From positions 1 through 54,287 of the IMG/VR virus record IMGVR_UViG_3300017987_000113: a DNA stretch of 54,287 nucleotides; one strand, given 5' to 3'. The DNA is from a virus. Position numbers and translations under genes: made by a program. A model generated the notes under the pieces. The model ran no database searches and was not told the DNA's origin. It saw nothing but the letters and a program-made list of their open reading frames with translations. Shown here one piece after another: positions 8,293-18,022 of this stretch; the first letter of the stretch is position 1; every line of letters begins with the position of its first letter.

Positions 8293-10953
8293 TTAATTAT
8301 CAACTAAGTGTTCTTTTCGGCCCATTGTCTGTGCCTTCTTATCTTCCACTTTTATCTTCTCCATAGCCTCTGTATGCTTTTTATCATCTGTGTCCTTTTG
8401 CACCTGAAGCTGTGCAAAATTCATTACCTGCTGCATCTGTAATTCTATAGCACGTAGTTTTTCCTGAATGGTCTGGTGCTTATCCTGGTTCTTAAGCATA
8501 TTGCTTTCGGTTTTATCTTCCGTAGCAATTTCCATAAGACGAAGGTTCTTATCAACATCGATTTCGTATTTCTTCAATGCCTGGTTCTGTCTCTCAAGAT
8601 CCTCTGAACGTTTAGCCTGAGCATCATCTAAATCAGCTTTATACTTTTCTATCTGTGCTCTCTGTTCTTCAAAGAATTTCTTATACTGATTATCCAGCTC
8701 TATCTTCTCACGCTGCAGCTCTTTTTGATTGTGCTGTTCCTGCTGTGCCATTTTAGCAGCAAGTTTCTGAGACTCCTCTGTAAAGTACTCCAGCTTAACC
8801 TGCATCTCTGCCAGGGATTCTGAAGTCCACATTGTAAGAAGATCCAAAAACGGTAACTGCCCCTTTTCATTCTGACGAATAGCAAACTGCTTCAACTCTT
8901 CCATTGTCCTTAGCTGTTTGTTATTATCACTTACCAGTACCTCAAAATCTGCATTAAGCAATTTACCTTTAGGTATCTTAACAAGATCACGGTTAAGGTT
9001 GGCATCAAATACTTCGAAATGTTCATCTTCAGACATTCCGTATTTTATCTTCAAATTGATAAGCTGGGTAAGTGCCCGGGCCTCTATAGTATCATGGTCG
9101 TAATAAAGGATCTCTGTAATAAGCTCAGACATTTGTTGAGACTGCTGATTGGTTCCTACTTTATCAGTAGATACCTGCTGGCCCAAACGTGGTCTGGAAA
9201 TGCCCATGGTTTCACCGATCTCATTATCTATGCTTACCAGGATATTGTCCAGAAATTGAATAGCCTGGCTAATGGTATGATCATATCCGGGAAACTGATT
9301 AAAAGAGGTATCTCTACGCCGGCCATCTTCATCAGTACTGGAAATGTACCAACGGCCCATTTTCATCTGATACTCCCACTCATCTCTTGACAGATCAGGA
9401 GGCTTTTGAGACATATCCATAATGTTTCCACGGGTTCCGGAGACAGCCAGCATCAGCTCTCTGTGATAACTTACGATCTTATATAGCTTCTGAAGGTCTT
9501 TCGTACTCCAGATAAGACTATACGGCCTGTGGGTAATGCTATTGTAAGTATATCCTACTACCGGCAGTAAAACATCTCTCCAGTTATCCTGAGTTCTTGG
9601 CTGTATCACATCTTTACCATAATCAAGGAATATATCATAATCAATAATAACAGCTTTATAGCGATCATCAATGTAATAGGTCTCAACCTTATCTCCTTTT
9701 TTCTTACTAAAGGTCTCTACTCTTTCTTTCGGATAATATTCTGTTTCATCTTTCTTGTTAAAGTAATAACCGTTATCATAAAAATACTCAGAAGAATCGA
9801 TCAAAATTTTATCTTCCGGGATATAGTGGGAAAATACTTTACCAGGCTCATGTTTATTTTTAGAAATCTTCCGGAATACTTTCCTTTCAACCTTATACCA
9901 GATCTTATACACCCTAATACCATTACCGTTGGCATTTTCTTTTGTTCCGGCATATACATTCTCAGCAAGCAGGGCTCCCATATCCGGAGTAGCTACAAAG
10001 TCAGCACCATCATCTATATTCTGCCAGTAACGCTGTTCAAGTGCTTTAAGCTCATCATCAGAAAGCATATCTCCATAACTCTTAACAATATTGTCATAGG
10101 TCATAACTTCTTCTGTCATTACCCAGGGGCCTTCCTGCACCCACTCTACTGAATCTGTAGCAGGGAAATATACTTTGAGGGTGTCCAGTGCCTCGAAACG
10201 GGGATTTTTCTCTCCGGGAATATGATCTACATAATAAAACTCTTTTCCGGTAACACAACAGTTGATAAAACTACGGGTACTCTTTCTGGAAATGTTCAGT
10301 TCCCTTCTCAGATCATCGACTTTCTTTTGAGCAAGGATCTCCTCTACCTGTTTTTTACTTGCACCTTTTAAAGACTTAATCTTACGAAGTTCTTTATCGG
10401 TAAAATACTGTTCTTCTTCGATAGTAGACTTCATAAACTCTATCTGATTGTTTAGCTGTGGCATCATCTGACGTAACTGTTCCTGACGCTGTGCCTCTTC
10501 TTCAGACTGTGCTTGTTTTTGTAAAAACTCAGACACCTGGCGTTGTTGCTGCTCAAGCTCTACAAACTTTGTAGAAAGGATAAAGTGCCTCATTTTGAGC
10601 TTTTCATCAATAATATCTAAATTATTGTGTATCTGTTTTGAATACTTACGTTCCAAAGAGGCCTTATCTACAGTAGTAACATCAAAAACAAAAGGCCTGC
10701 GGGTCTGCTGGCTGGAAAGCAAGTTGATCTTAGGTCTCTGCTTACCCACATTACGAACCCTGGCCGGCAGATCGAAGTCTCCTACTTTAGTCAGATATTC
10801 AAACTCCGTATCATCCTGGTATTCGTTATACATATTCCAACAATCAATATCCCGTTGTCTTTGATTAGAGGAGGCCATAGCCATGTCTCTTATCTCAAAG
10901 GCCCGATCCTTTCTCCAGGATTTAGTGATTTTTTTATTCCTTAGCTTAGCCAT
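8293..10953 (-). CDS. Portal protein
   Basis: 886 residues. The first 130 residues include a conserved-looking segment (RPKINLLSSQQTRRPFVFDV), there are two long helical regions, and the last ~190 residues are a Gln/Glu/Lys coiled coil (KMAQQEQHNQKELQREKIEL), as is common in portals of podovirus-like phages of Bacteroidota. The gene lies three bases downstream of the large terminase, which is the usual partner. The length (700-900 residues) matches large podoviral portals. The extended C-terminal coiled coil would form the portal barrel. Confidence 0.75.
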   Translation of the reverse strand: MAKLRNKKITKSWRKDRAFEIRDMAMASSNQRQRDIDCWNMYNEYQDDTEFEYLTKVGDFDLPARVRNVGKQRPKINLLSSQQTRRPFVFDVTTVDKASLERKYSKQIHNNLDIIDEKLKMRHFILSTKFVELEQQQRQVSEFLQKQAQSEEEAQRQEQLRQMMPQLNNQIEFMKSTIEEEQYFTDKELRKIKSLKGASKKQVEEILAQKKVDDLRRELNISRKSTRSFINCCVTGKEFYYVDHIPGEKNPRFEALDTLKVYFPATDSVEWVQEGPWVMTEEVMTYDNIVKSYGDMLSDDELKALEQRYWQNIDDGADFVATPDMGALLAENVYAGTKENANGNGIRVYKIWYKVERKVFRKISKNKHEPGKVFSHYIPEDKILIDSSEYFYDNGYYFNKKDETEYYPKERVETFSKKKGDKVETYYIDDRYKAVIIDYDIFLDYGKDVIQPRTQDNWRDVLLPVVGYTYNSITHRPYSLIWSTKDLQKLYKIVSYHRELMLAVSGTRGNIMDMSQKPPDLSRDEWEYQMKMGRWYISSTDEDGRRRDTSFNQFPGYDHTISQAIQFLDNILVSIDNEIGETMGISRPRLGQQVSTDKVGTNQQSQQMSELITEILYYDHDTIEARALTQLINLKIKYGMSEDEHFEVFDANLNRDLVKIPKGKLLNADFEVLVSDNNKQLRTMEELKQFAIRQNEKGQLPFLDLLTMWTSESLAEMQVKLEYFTEESQKLAAKMAQQEQHNQKELQREKIELDNQYKKFFEEQRAQIEKYKADLDDAQAKRSEDLERQNQALKKYEIDVDKNLRLMEIATEDKTESNMLKNQDKHQTIQEKLRAIELQMQQVMNFAQLQVQKDTDDKKHTEAMEKIKVEDKKAQTMGRKEHLVDN

Positions 10954-10956
10954 ATC

Positions 10957-13008
10957 TTATATCGTTTGGAATGTACCATTTACAAATTTATAAGCCCTGT
11001 AAGGCCGTTCAGTATTCTCTTTCTTATGTCTGATTACTTTTATATGCTCCTCATCTTTTTGTAAAACTTCAAGTAGTGCTGCAGTAATTGTTATATCACA
11101 ATTATACTTCTTACCTGAAGGATCATATCTGTACTTTGCAAGAGCCGTTATCAGCTCTACATCATCCATCTTTTGAATGTTCTCATAAGTAAGACTTTCA
11201 GAAAGCAAAGTTAACCAATGTATTTTAGTTGAAGGATCGATGCCATATTTGTTAGAAGCCTTGCTCTTTTTAATCATAGCTGCAGTAACAAACTCCGGCC
11301 TTTCTTTCAGCATATAACCCAGGCCATGCTGTATGTACCAGTCGATCACCAGTATCTTTGAAAACTCTATAAGGTTTATCGCATTATACATAACACACAA
11401 CATTGCAGTATGCTCATAGAATTTCTCTTTACCGCCTTCAGCTGTTCCTGGCCTCTCAGTAATCCGGGCAACGTGTTTGTTGTAAGTATGATTGGCATCG
11501 AGAAAACCTTTCTTTATCTGGCAGCTACCCATTGATGTTGAGGTGTGAGCCTCATCCTGATCATAGGAGTCAGTAGCAGCACCATAAAGATTCTTATAAA
11601 CATTACCATCCTCATCAAGTTCCGGAAGTTCATAGATAGTGGCAAATCCATCCGGATCATCTTTCCATGTAACACCGGCCCATGGTTTTTTAGGGTCTAT
11701 CCAGTCTATACTTATTTTGCGTTCTCCTGTAGCACCTTTATGATTATTCAGCCATGCTTTTCTCTCATTGAGCATTTGTACCTTAGCCTCTCCGAAGAAA
11801 CCACCGCTTGAGATAAGGAAAGCTTCTGAGGCATAGATAGGATTCTGAGTGGTGAAGATGTATTTCTTCTTAGGCTTTTTAAGTGCTGCATACTCAGCTC
11901 TGATCTTTTCTATACTCTCTTTCCTTAAACTATTGCCGTCTTTGTCAATAACCCTGAACATCCATTTAGGAGTAAAGTGTCCAACTCTTGAGGTAGTATC
12001 TACGCCTTCAGGTTCATACTTATTCTCAAAAGAAAGGATATTTTCTTCATCCGGATCATAATGTCTCTGTTCAAGATCCTGGGCCCCCTCTTCCATCTCT
12101 CCACCTGTGCCTATATAGATCTGGTATCCTGTCTTTTCATCCTCTGCATATATTGAAGGCTTAACAAACTCCGCTACATCTAAAGACCAGCCTTTTTTAC
12201 CCTTTCCGATCTCCTCATACCATACCAGATAAGGTGAGTAACGTGAGGCTGTCTGTGGCTTATCCTTAGCCGTCAATGCCCTGATCTCTGAAGCAGTCTT
12301 TCTGCTTTTCTTTACTGAGGAGCTGTCTCCACCTATTGCTCTCTGCAGGTAGAACTGTGTATTGATAAGATCATCGAGCCCTCTTTCGCAATTTTCGAAG
12401 GTATGCTCTGCGTCTGTAGCTTCTCCACCAACAATAACATTTACGGAAGCAGGTATGAAGGTGTAGTTGTATCCGATAATACCACCTGCTCCCTTTTCCG
12501 AGAAACCCAACTGGCGACCTTTCAGTTCTTGTGAATCCTTACTCTGCTCCTCCATCATATACCACCTACGGAAAAAGAAATAATCCAGGTCTAAGAAACG
12601 GGGAACAATAACATCTTTTACCTTCTGATCCTTTTTCTTAGCATAAATCTTCCAGAAGTTCAGATAGAAATACTGTCGACCTGTAAGGTGTACCCTACCA
12701 TCTTTAAAGACAATATCGTACTGTGGTACATAACAATCGTTACCTGACCATATAGCATCAATACCGTCAATGTAAGCATCTCCACCTCTCTCAATAGCAT
12801 TTTCAAAGGTTATACCATTCATACAGCGATCATACTGTTTCTGCCACCAATCATCATCGATATAGATATTGTGCTCATTCATGTAAGCTACACGCTCTTT
12901 GGCTGAGGTAGGGATACCTTGAGGATCGTGATGAAACAAATCATCTTCCCAGGGTAGGTCGATCTTATTAGCCACTGGGCTAAATCTATGTGTGTCTACA
13001 AATCTCAT
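10957..13008 (-). CDS. terL: Large terminase subunit (packaging ATPase/nuclease)
   Basis: 683 residues. The ATPase half shows a variant Walker A motif, GRQLGFSEKG at about residues 164-173 (R-Q-x-G-x-S type as in other terminases), and a Walker B PYLVWYEEIG at about 260-268 whose second Glu is the likely catalytic base. The C-terminal half has acidic positions typical of the RNase H-like nuclease (YGAATDSYDQDEA, then LVIDWYIQ), with an alpha-helical tail. It would pump DNA into the prohead through the portal encoded just downstream. Its start overlaps the preceding gene by four bases. Confidence 0.85.
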   Translation of the reverse strand: MRFVDTHRFSPVANKIDLPWEDDLFHHDPQGIPTSAKERVAYMNEHNIYIDDDWWQKQYDRCMNGITFENAIERGGDAYIDGIDAIWSGNDCYVPQYDIVFKDGRVHLTGRQYFYLNFWKIYAKKKDQKVKDVIVPRFLDLDYFFFRRWYMMEEQSKDSQELKGRQLGFSEKGAGGIIGYNYTFIPASVNVIVGGEATDAEHTFENCERGLDDLINTQFYLQRAIGGDSSSVKKSRKTASEIRALTAKDKPQTASRYSPYLVWYEEIGKGKKGWSLDVAEFVKPSIYAEDEKTGYQIYIGTGGEMEEGAQDLEQRHYDPDEENILSFENKYEPEGVDTTSRVGHFTPKWMFRVIDKDGNSLRKESIEKIRAEYAALKKPKKKYIFTTQNPIYASEAFLISSGGFFGEAKVQMLNERKAWLNNHKGATGERKISIDWIDPKKPWAGVTWKDDPDGFATIYELPELDEDGNVYKNLYGAATDSYDQDEAHTSTSMGSCQIKKGFLDANHTYNKHVARITERPGTAEGGKEKFYEHTAMLCVMYNAINLIEFSKILVIDWYIQHGLGYMLKERPEFVTAAMIKKSKASNKYGIDPSTKIHWLTLLSESLTYENIQKMDDVELITALAKYRYDPSGKKYNCDITITAALLEVLQKDEEHIKVIRHKKENTERPYRAYKFVNGTFQTI

Positions 13009-13643
13009 CTGTTACCGAAAGCCCCCTGCTCAAGTAATGTTGCTGAACTCTTACGCCTTTTGGTCTCCTTATTCTCCTTAATAATCTTCAGGCGAATCTT
13101 CTCCTCAAGGTCTAATAGCTCATTGGCACGTTTTAAGGCATCCATCTTCTCTTTAGAATTATCCATCTTTTCATCAATGTCCACTTCTACACTACGCTGT
13201 ATCTCCTTCTCTCCGTCAAAAAGACTTACCTCTACTGTTTTCTTAACCTTAATATCCTTATGGAAAGGAATATTTCTTATATGTTGTTTCAGGGCAAGCA
13301 TATCCTGTTTAATACCTTCATAGAACCACTCCGAAGGAGTATATTGTTCATTGACGTATCTTTTTATCAGTGCCTTTACCCTTTCATTGCTCTCAAATTT
13401 ATCCGGATCAATATCGTTCATCAGGTCTTTACATACCTTCTTTCTCCTGACCGGCAGACTGCTGTTAGAGAATATATGATCCTTTTTATAAACATGGTAA
13501 ATATAAGTTATGCACTTATTGAACCAGGGCTTGTTATCGCCACGTTTGTCGGAATTGTATAAGTCCTGTACTTCTTCCAGCAACATACCTTCCGGAGTAC
13601 AACTTACTTTTTCCGTTACCTCATCATAAACTAAAAAACTCAT
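13005..13643 (-). CDS. Possible small terminase subunit
   Basis: 212 residues from the ATG at 13643 (an upstream in-frame ATG at 13694 would overlap the spanin-like gene by 55 bases and adds a non-conserved-looking arm, so I prefer the internal start MSFLVYDEV). The protein is helical, with a basic C-terminal coiled region (DLEEKIRLKIIKENKETKRR). It ends four bases into the terminase gene. Position directly upstream of terL and helical build fit a small terminase, but no helix-turn-helix is obvious, so this is a positional inference. Confidence 0.5.
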   Translation of the reverse strand: MSFLVYDEVTEKVSCTPEGMLLEEVQDLYNSDKRGDNKPWFNKCITYIYHVYKKDHIFSNSSLPVRRKKVCKDLMNDIDPDKFESNERVKALIKRYVNEQYTPSEWFYEGIKQDMLALKQHIRNIPFHKDIKVKKTVEVSLFDGEKEIQRSVEVDIDEKMDNSKEKMDALKRANELLDLEEKIRLKIIKENKETKRRKSSATLLEQGAFGNR

Positions 13644-14341
13644 TTTATTATTGCTATACCTGTTACTAATCCTGCAAGGCCCAAGTAAACCCACTTGACT
13701 GCCTTTTGCCTTTTACTGTCCTTTTTATAAATATCCCGCTGCGTCTGTGTAAGATGTAGCTGGTCTGCTAAATTCACATTCATAGAGTCTGCTACGTGCA
13801 GCATCATATCCTTATACGAAATTAAACTCTCATAGTTATTTATCAATCCCTGGGCTTCATAATACAGTTCTGTCATTTCCGTAAGCTGCTCCATACAATG
13901 TTCTCTTTCCTGTATTTTAACCACTGCATCTCTTATGGCCGGCATACGGATCAATACCGCTTTATGTGTAGTATCCTCGATGTAACCCAGCTGTGCATAA
14001 AGTTTAGGAATAAGCAAACTATCATGCAGAGTTTTTATACTGTCAATAACAATATTATGAACAGCCACCAGCTCTGAATATTCTGCCTCCATCCTTTCTA
14101 TCTTAAATTTACGCTCATTTGCTATACCCTTCACGCTATCAGCGACGATCTCCAGCTCCGAGTACAAAGATACCAGAGAGCTATAATCATCTCTTAAATC
14201 TGAGAGTGTATCATTAATCTGATCAAGTCTGAACTTATCACCTTTTCTCAAAGAACGCTGGTTAAGATATCCGGCAGTTAATATAGTAGATACTATAAGT
14301 AAAAGAAGAATCAATATTGCTATTATCTTATTCTTGCTCAT
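13640..14341 (-). CDS. Spanin-like membrane coiled-coil protein
   Basis: 233 residues with an N-terminal membrane anchor (KIIAILILLLLIVSTILTAGY, residues 5-25), a long periplasmic coiled coil of about 170 residues, and a second hydrophobic helix at the very C terminus (VYLGLAGLVTGIAII). An inner-membrane-anchored coiled coil close to holin and endolysin genes is typical of i-spanins or unimolecular spanins that fuse inner and outer membrane. The C-terminal hydrophobic helix is unusual for an i-spanin and would fit a u-spanin-like topology. Overlaps both neighbours by four bases. Confidence 0.5.
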   Translation of the reverse strand: MSKNKIIAILILLLLIVSTILTAGYLNQRSLRKGDKFRLDQINDTLSDLRDDYSSLVSLYSELEIVADSVKGIANERKFKIERMEAEYSELVAVHNIVIDSIKTLHDSLLIPKLYAQLGYIEDTTHKAVLIRMPAIRDAVVKIQEREHCMEQLTEMTELYYEAQGLINNYESLISYKDMMLHVADSMNVNLADQLHLTQTQRDIYKKDSKRQKAVKWVYLGLAGLVTGIAIIK

Positions 14342-15903
14342 CGCTGTATTGCTTTTATTAATTGGGATCCGAATGCTTTATAACCGGCTACTGATCTTTG
14401 AAGAAGGCCTGGGGGCTTTTTATCTCTGGGCTCCTCTTTCTTTTTCTGTTCCACAAGCAGTCTCTTTTGATAATCATCAATATCCATATTAGGAACCTCA
14501 TCCTTATAGTCCGGCCTGAGTACAGTATGTATCTTCACGCCTGTTTTATCAGACAATGCCATTTGGCCCGGAGGCACATAGCTACGGTAGGCTCTGCCTT
14601 TATAGTTAGGTTTACCTCTGCGATTCAGCCCTTCCTGTACGTGGATATTGTGCATAACATAAAACCCACCGTCATTGTTTACTCTCTCGATATAACCAAC
14701 ATGAGTAGTACCTGAGCCTTCTTCATCAGCCCTCTCCTGATAATTGGATCCGGGATAAAACATTGTAACCACATCACCAGGCTTAAAATCATATTTGCCA
14801 CCTACCTTACGATTGATCTTATCATTACGGTTATAGCGATACTCTCCTCCTGCAGCAAGAATATTGTCTCTGTACTCCCAGGCATCGCCTTTGATCCCTA
14901 CAGTCTCCTTCCATACATCTTGCTTCATGGGAGGCTGCATAGCCATATACAGATTATTCTCTGCAAACTCCGCACACTGTCCTTCCGGACACTCCCCGAT
15001 CAATCCAGTCTTTCTTACATTCTTGTACTGGGATCCTTTCCACTGTGAAGCTTCGATGCCTCTTGGAAAATCACTCATCATTACCAATGTAGGAGAACGT
15101 CTTTCGCCTTTAGGGTTTCGTAAAGTATTGCTATCATAGTTGATATAGTCCTTCTCTGTAAAAGGCTCTCCGGTAGTTGAGGTATATCTTCTTTGGAAAC
15201 GGCCATTATCCACCATTACAAGGGTAGCCCTTCCGTATGTATTAATATACTGTTCTACCTGTGCAGCACGTTCCTGCGGATTGGTAGAATACAAAAACTT
15301 TGGATTTTTATAATTACGATCAGTAATAAGAATCTTCCCTTCCCGGGTAGGAACATAATTATCTACTGCCTCTCCTTTGTTATAAGTGGTAAAGCGGCCT
15401 TCTTCGACACCGGCACTATCAATATCCTGAGAATACTGAACCGGAATAACAACGCTGTTCTCCGGAATACGGTTTCTTCTGCCTATAACAAAGCTGCTGT
15501 CGGCCATATTAACACCATAATACAAACCCTGATCATCTTCCGGAACATTGGCAATGTTTATACTCTGATCAGTATCATAACCACCAAACAAAATCTCATT
15601 AGCCGGCATACTGGGCATTTCCCCCTGGTGTCTTATACCAAACTTGTACGGCTGGTTGAGATCCATCTGCAGGGCTCCACCTTTATAAGAGGTTCTTTCC
15701 TTACTCCTGCCTGTTAAATGATCAATAGGAATAGGCCTGCGGGGTATATTTTTCCCGAAGAAAGGATTATTAGCCATAAAATCCAGGTTAAACTGTAAAG
15801 CCTCAGCTCCGTTTACCTGAAAACCCGTTCTGTCTTGAGCTACTTGAACGGGCTGATAATAGTCCTTCTTAGGCGGGTCGCTATGTAATGTTACTAAAGC
15901 CAT
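14338..15903 (-). CDS. Large CHAP-domain peptidoglycan hydrolase, probably virion-associated
   Basis: 521 residues counted from the ATG at 15903, which overlaps the preceding stop as ATGGCTTTAG; an earlier in-frame ATG at 15951 lies inside the upstream gene. The N-terminal ~300 residues are unrecognised. The C-terminal part looks like a CHAP/NlpC-type domain: Cys310 in EGQCAEF, a KPGDVV strand, His401 in TTHVGYI and a later HN pair at about 418-419. This could cleave peptidoglycan cross-links. There is no signal peptide and the gene lies in the structural operon, so it may be a tail-associated lysin or internal ejection protein rather than the lysis enzyme. Confidence 0.6.
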   Translation of the reverse strand: MALVTLHSDPPKKDYYQPVQVAQDRTGFQVNGAEALQFNLDFMANNPFFGKNIPRRPIPIDHLTGRSKERTSYKGGALQMDLNQPYKFGIRHQGEMPSMPANEILFGGYDTDQSINIANVPEDDQGLYYGVNMADSSFVIGRRNRIPENSVVIPVQYSQDIDSAGVEEGRFTTYNKGEAVDNYVPTREGKILITDRNYKNPKFLYSTNPQERAAQVEQYINTYGRATLVMVDNGRFQRRYTSTTGEPFTEKDYINYDSNTLRNPKGERRSPTLVMMSDFPRGIEASQWKGSQYKNVRKTGLIGECPEGQCAEFAENNLYMAMQPPMKQDVWKETVGIKGDAWEYRDNILAAGGEYRYNRNDKINRKVGGKYDFKPGDVVTMFYPGSNYQERADEEGSGTTHVGYIERVNNDGGFYVMHNIHVQEGLNRRGKPNYKGRAYRSYVPPGQMALSDKTGVKIHTVLRPDYKDEVPNMDIDDYQKRLLVEQKKKEEPRDKKPPGLLQRSVAGYKAFGSQLIKAIQR

Positions 15904-16514
15904 ATAAAACGCATACCTTTTATCATTCCTGAATCGATCAAAGACTTGCAATGATCACTTTCGATAAACTGAACATAATGGGTCTTTAAATCTATATCAG
16001 TAGTGAAATCATCAATAAGTATTGTCTGAGGAGTTTCTCTTAATATTTTACTTCCTATAGGCAGACCAAGATACAACTGGTATAAACTCCACAACTTTCC
16101 ATGAACTTTCATCTTAGGGTTTGTTACCTGAAGGCTTTTTTCAAGAAAGTGCCTGTACTCTCTGCTAAAGACCAGGGCAAATATTTCCGGTTTGCGATAA
16201 AAGAAACCTATATCACCTTTGTAGGTAAATATCTGCCTTATACATTCATCTGAATAAATAACATCTCCCAGTAGAATAATAGACCTTTCATCGTTTTCTG
16301 TAACAGTTAGAATATCTGTTAGCAGGGCTGTTTGTTTATAGTCCAGGCAGATCCCGTCTTTATCAACATGAGGTTTTCTTACAACTGAAATACCACCTGA
16401 CTGGTTCTTTATCCTATCAAGGATAGTACAGCCACCAATATCCAGAAGCCACTTATTCTCGGCCCCATATCTTCTATGAGAGCCGGCACACATTATGTAA
16501 ACATTTGTTACCAT
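15894..16514 (-). CDS. Nucleotidyltransferase of the MobA/GlmU-like GT-A fold
   Basis: 206 residues. The N terminus carries the signature of NTP-sugar pyrophosphorylases, CAGSHRRYG followed by KWLLDIGG and TILDR (residues 9-33), and a second motif ILLGDVIYSD near residues 100-109 where the metal-binding Asp is expected. These enzymes join a sugar phosphate or cofactor to an NTP. The protein is shorter than bacterial GlmU or RmlA and lacks the beta-helix domain. Its location between lysis genes is odd; it may alter surface sugars or nucleotides late in infection. It overlaps both neighbours by 7-10 bases. Confidence 0.55.
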   Translation of the reverse strand: MVTNVYIMCAGSHRRYGAENKWLLDIGGCTILDRIKNQSGGISVVRKPHVDKDGICLDYKQTALLTDILTVTENDERSIILLGDVIYSDECIRQIFTYKGDIGFFYRKPEIFALVFSREYRHFLEKSLQVTNPKMKVHGKLWSLYQLYLGLPIGSKILRETPQTILIDDFTTDIDLKTHYVQFIESDHCKSLIDSGMIKGMRFIWL

Positions 16515-17062
16515 ACAAATCGTGCAACCTGATAAATCTGATCAATCGGCCTATGCCTTATAAACACCCCGTCTCCTTCTCTTGATCCTCCGGCATTGGT
16601 ATTGCCTTCCAGTGTCATTACCAAACCCTGTTCCGGGAGCCAGGCAAGAATAAACCCAACATGGGCTACCCTGCCTTTACTTCTGAAATAGATTCCAAAA
16701 GCATCTCCGAAACGTGGAATATAGTAGGTAAACTCTCCTTTCTTATAGATCGTAGTACCGGAAATAAACCAGCTGGGAGACCATGGAGTACCACAATAGC
16801 TAACATCAATCTGTTCATATCCCCACATAATGAAGATAGAACACCATGCTACACCCGGATTAAGTTCAGTAACCTCAAAATACTTGTCTATCTCCGGGCC
16901 GGTATTCCAGCCAGCCTCAGTATTGCCTACCTCTTCCAGTAAAAGCTCCCTTAAATCATTAAGGGCATCTAAAGTGTTGGCAGGATGATAGCTTTGTCCA
17001 CCAGATATTGTAGGAAAAGCAAGGCTACATACAAACAAGATATAAATAATACTTTTCTCCAT
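16508..17062 (-). CDS. Endolysin with signal peptide (CHAP-type)
   Basis: 184 residues. An N-terminal Sec signal (EKSIIYILFVCSLAFPTISG, residues 2-21) precedes a compact Cys-His domain: Cys74 in VAWCSIF, RFGDAFG, His134 in RVAHVGFIL and Asn154 in EGNTN, in the right order for a CHAP/NlpC-like cysteine amidase or endopeptidase. Secretion by its own signal would let it reach the periplasm without holin. It follows a holin-like gene and overlaps it by 94 bases. Confidence 0.7.
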   Translation of the reverse strand: MEKSIIYILFVCSLAFPTISGGQSYHPANTLDALNDLRELLLEEVGNTEAGWNTGPEIDKYFEVTELNPGVAWCSIFIMWGYEQIDVSYCGTPWSPSWFISGTTIYKKGEFTYYIPRFGDAFGIYFRSKGRVAHVGFILAWLPEQGLVMTLEGNTNAGGSREGDGVFIRHRPIDQIYQVARFVW

Positions 17063-17373
17063 TTTGCTGTGTCTATTACTGTACCGTTTTCAAATGCTGC
17101 TTTAAAGGTCTGATCCTTTGAACTCCATATTTTAGGAAATACCAGGCGAATAATAACCCACGCCCAGAAGTTAAACCAGGTAAACTTTAATGTTCCGAAA
17201 AACATATGCTCGATATAAGAGAAAGACATTCCACCCAGCGAAGGATCAAATATCTTACCTATAGGAACAAACCAGAACCACAACAACGCCATAACAAATA
17301 AAGGTGTAAACTCATTGAACAAGTACCACCACTTCCATGACGCTAACTTTTTTAAGAAATTCCAAAACCCCAT
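16969..17373 (-). CDS. Holin-like membrane protein
   Basis: 134 residues, with three predicted membrane segments: FTPLFVMALLWFWFVPI (about 22-38), FTWFNFWAWVIIRLVF (about 64-79), and VLFISCLYVALLFLQYLV (about 108-125). A short basic N terminus is rich in Trp/Lys. It lies directly upstream of the endolysin in the operon, and its coding end overlaps the endolysin start by 94 bases in another frame, a common arrangement of lysis genes. Holin function is inferred from topology and context. Confidence 0.5.
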   Translation of the reverse strand: MGFWNFLKKLASWKWWYLFNEFTPLFVMALLWFWFVPIGKIFDPSLGGMSFSYIEHMFFGTLKFTWFNFWAWVIIRLVFPKIWSSKDQTFKAAFENGTVIDTAKWRKVLFISCLYVALLFLQYLVDKAIILPTL

Positions 17374-17388
17374 GATTAATTGTTTTTA

Positions 17389-17982
17389 TTATAAACCTAC
17401 TTTAATGGATTCTCTGATAATCTGAGAAAGAATATCCTGAACAAACTCAAGCAAAGTCCTCTTAAACCGATCTACCCTGGAATTATAAAGATTATCATTC
17501 TTAATCTCTATAACCTTAGCAATAAATACTCCTACCACCGGTTTAAGATATTCATTAAGGTTAGCCTTCATACAATCATTTCCCACTTCATCCAGCTGAT
17601 CCCTGAGTTTTTTTGAAAGAGACTCAAAATTACCACGGATCTCCTGACAGGAAACATCTTCAAAGCCTATCCCTACCACATAAGAAAAGAAAGCCTTAGC
17701 TGAATAACCCTGCAGGTTAATCAAAGCCATAACCTTTTCATCTTTTATGTAGTATAGCGAATCTCTTACCATTTCGTCGATCTCTTGCTCTATATCTGCT
17801 TTTTCAAGTATTTTCTTTAACTGTTGATTATCAAAATCTACGGTCTCTCTAAGACTTTTAACATCAGTTTTCACAATCTTCAGACCCTTATTTATGGTTG
17901 ATAAATACCAACCTCCTCCTACCGTAACTATTGCTGTTAGGCCAGCTGTTACGAACTCCGAAATAATCTGCATACTTGCCAT
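17389..17982 (-). CDS. Membrane-anchored coiled-coil protein
   Basis: 197 residues: one N-terminal hydrophobic helix (FVTAGLTAIVTVGGGWYL, about 10-27), then a coiled coil (LKIVKTDVKSLRETVDF...), and a helical C-terminal domain with two cysteines (SCQEI, DCMKA). It sits between the adhesin and the holin-like gene. It might be a lysis regulator or accessory spanin, but no family is recognised. Confidence 0.6.
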   Translation of the reverse strand: MASMQIISEFVTAGLTAIVTVGGGWYLSTINKGLKIVKTDVKSLRETVDFDNQQLKKILEKADIEQEIDEMVRDSLYYIKDEKVMALINLQGYSAKAFFSYVVGIGFEDVSCQEIRGNFESLSKKLRDQLDEVGNDCMKANLNEYLKPVVGVFIAKVIEIKNDNLYNSRVDRFKRTLLEFVQDILSQIIRESIKVGL

Positions 17983-18022
17983 ATTTAGTTAAGTATTGAT
18001 TGGGTAAATAACTAAATACTCC

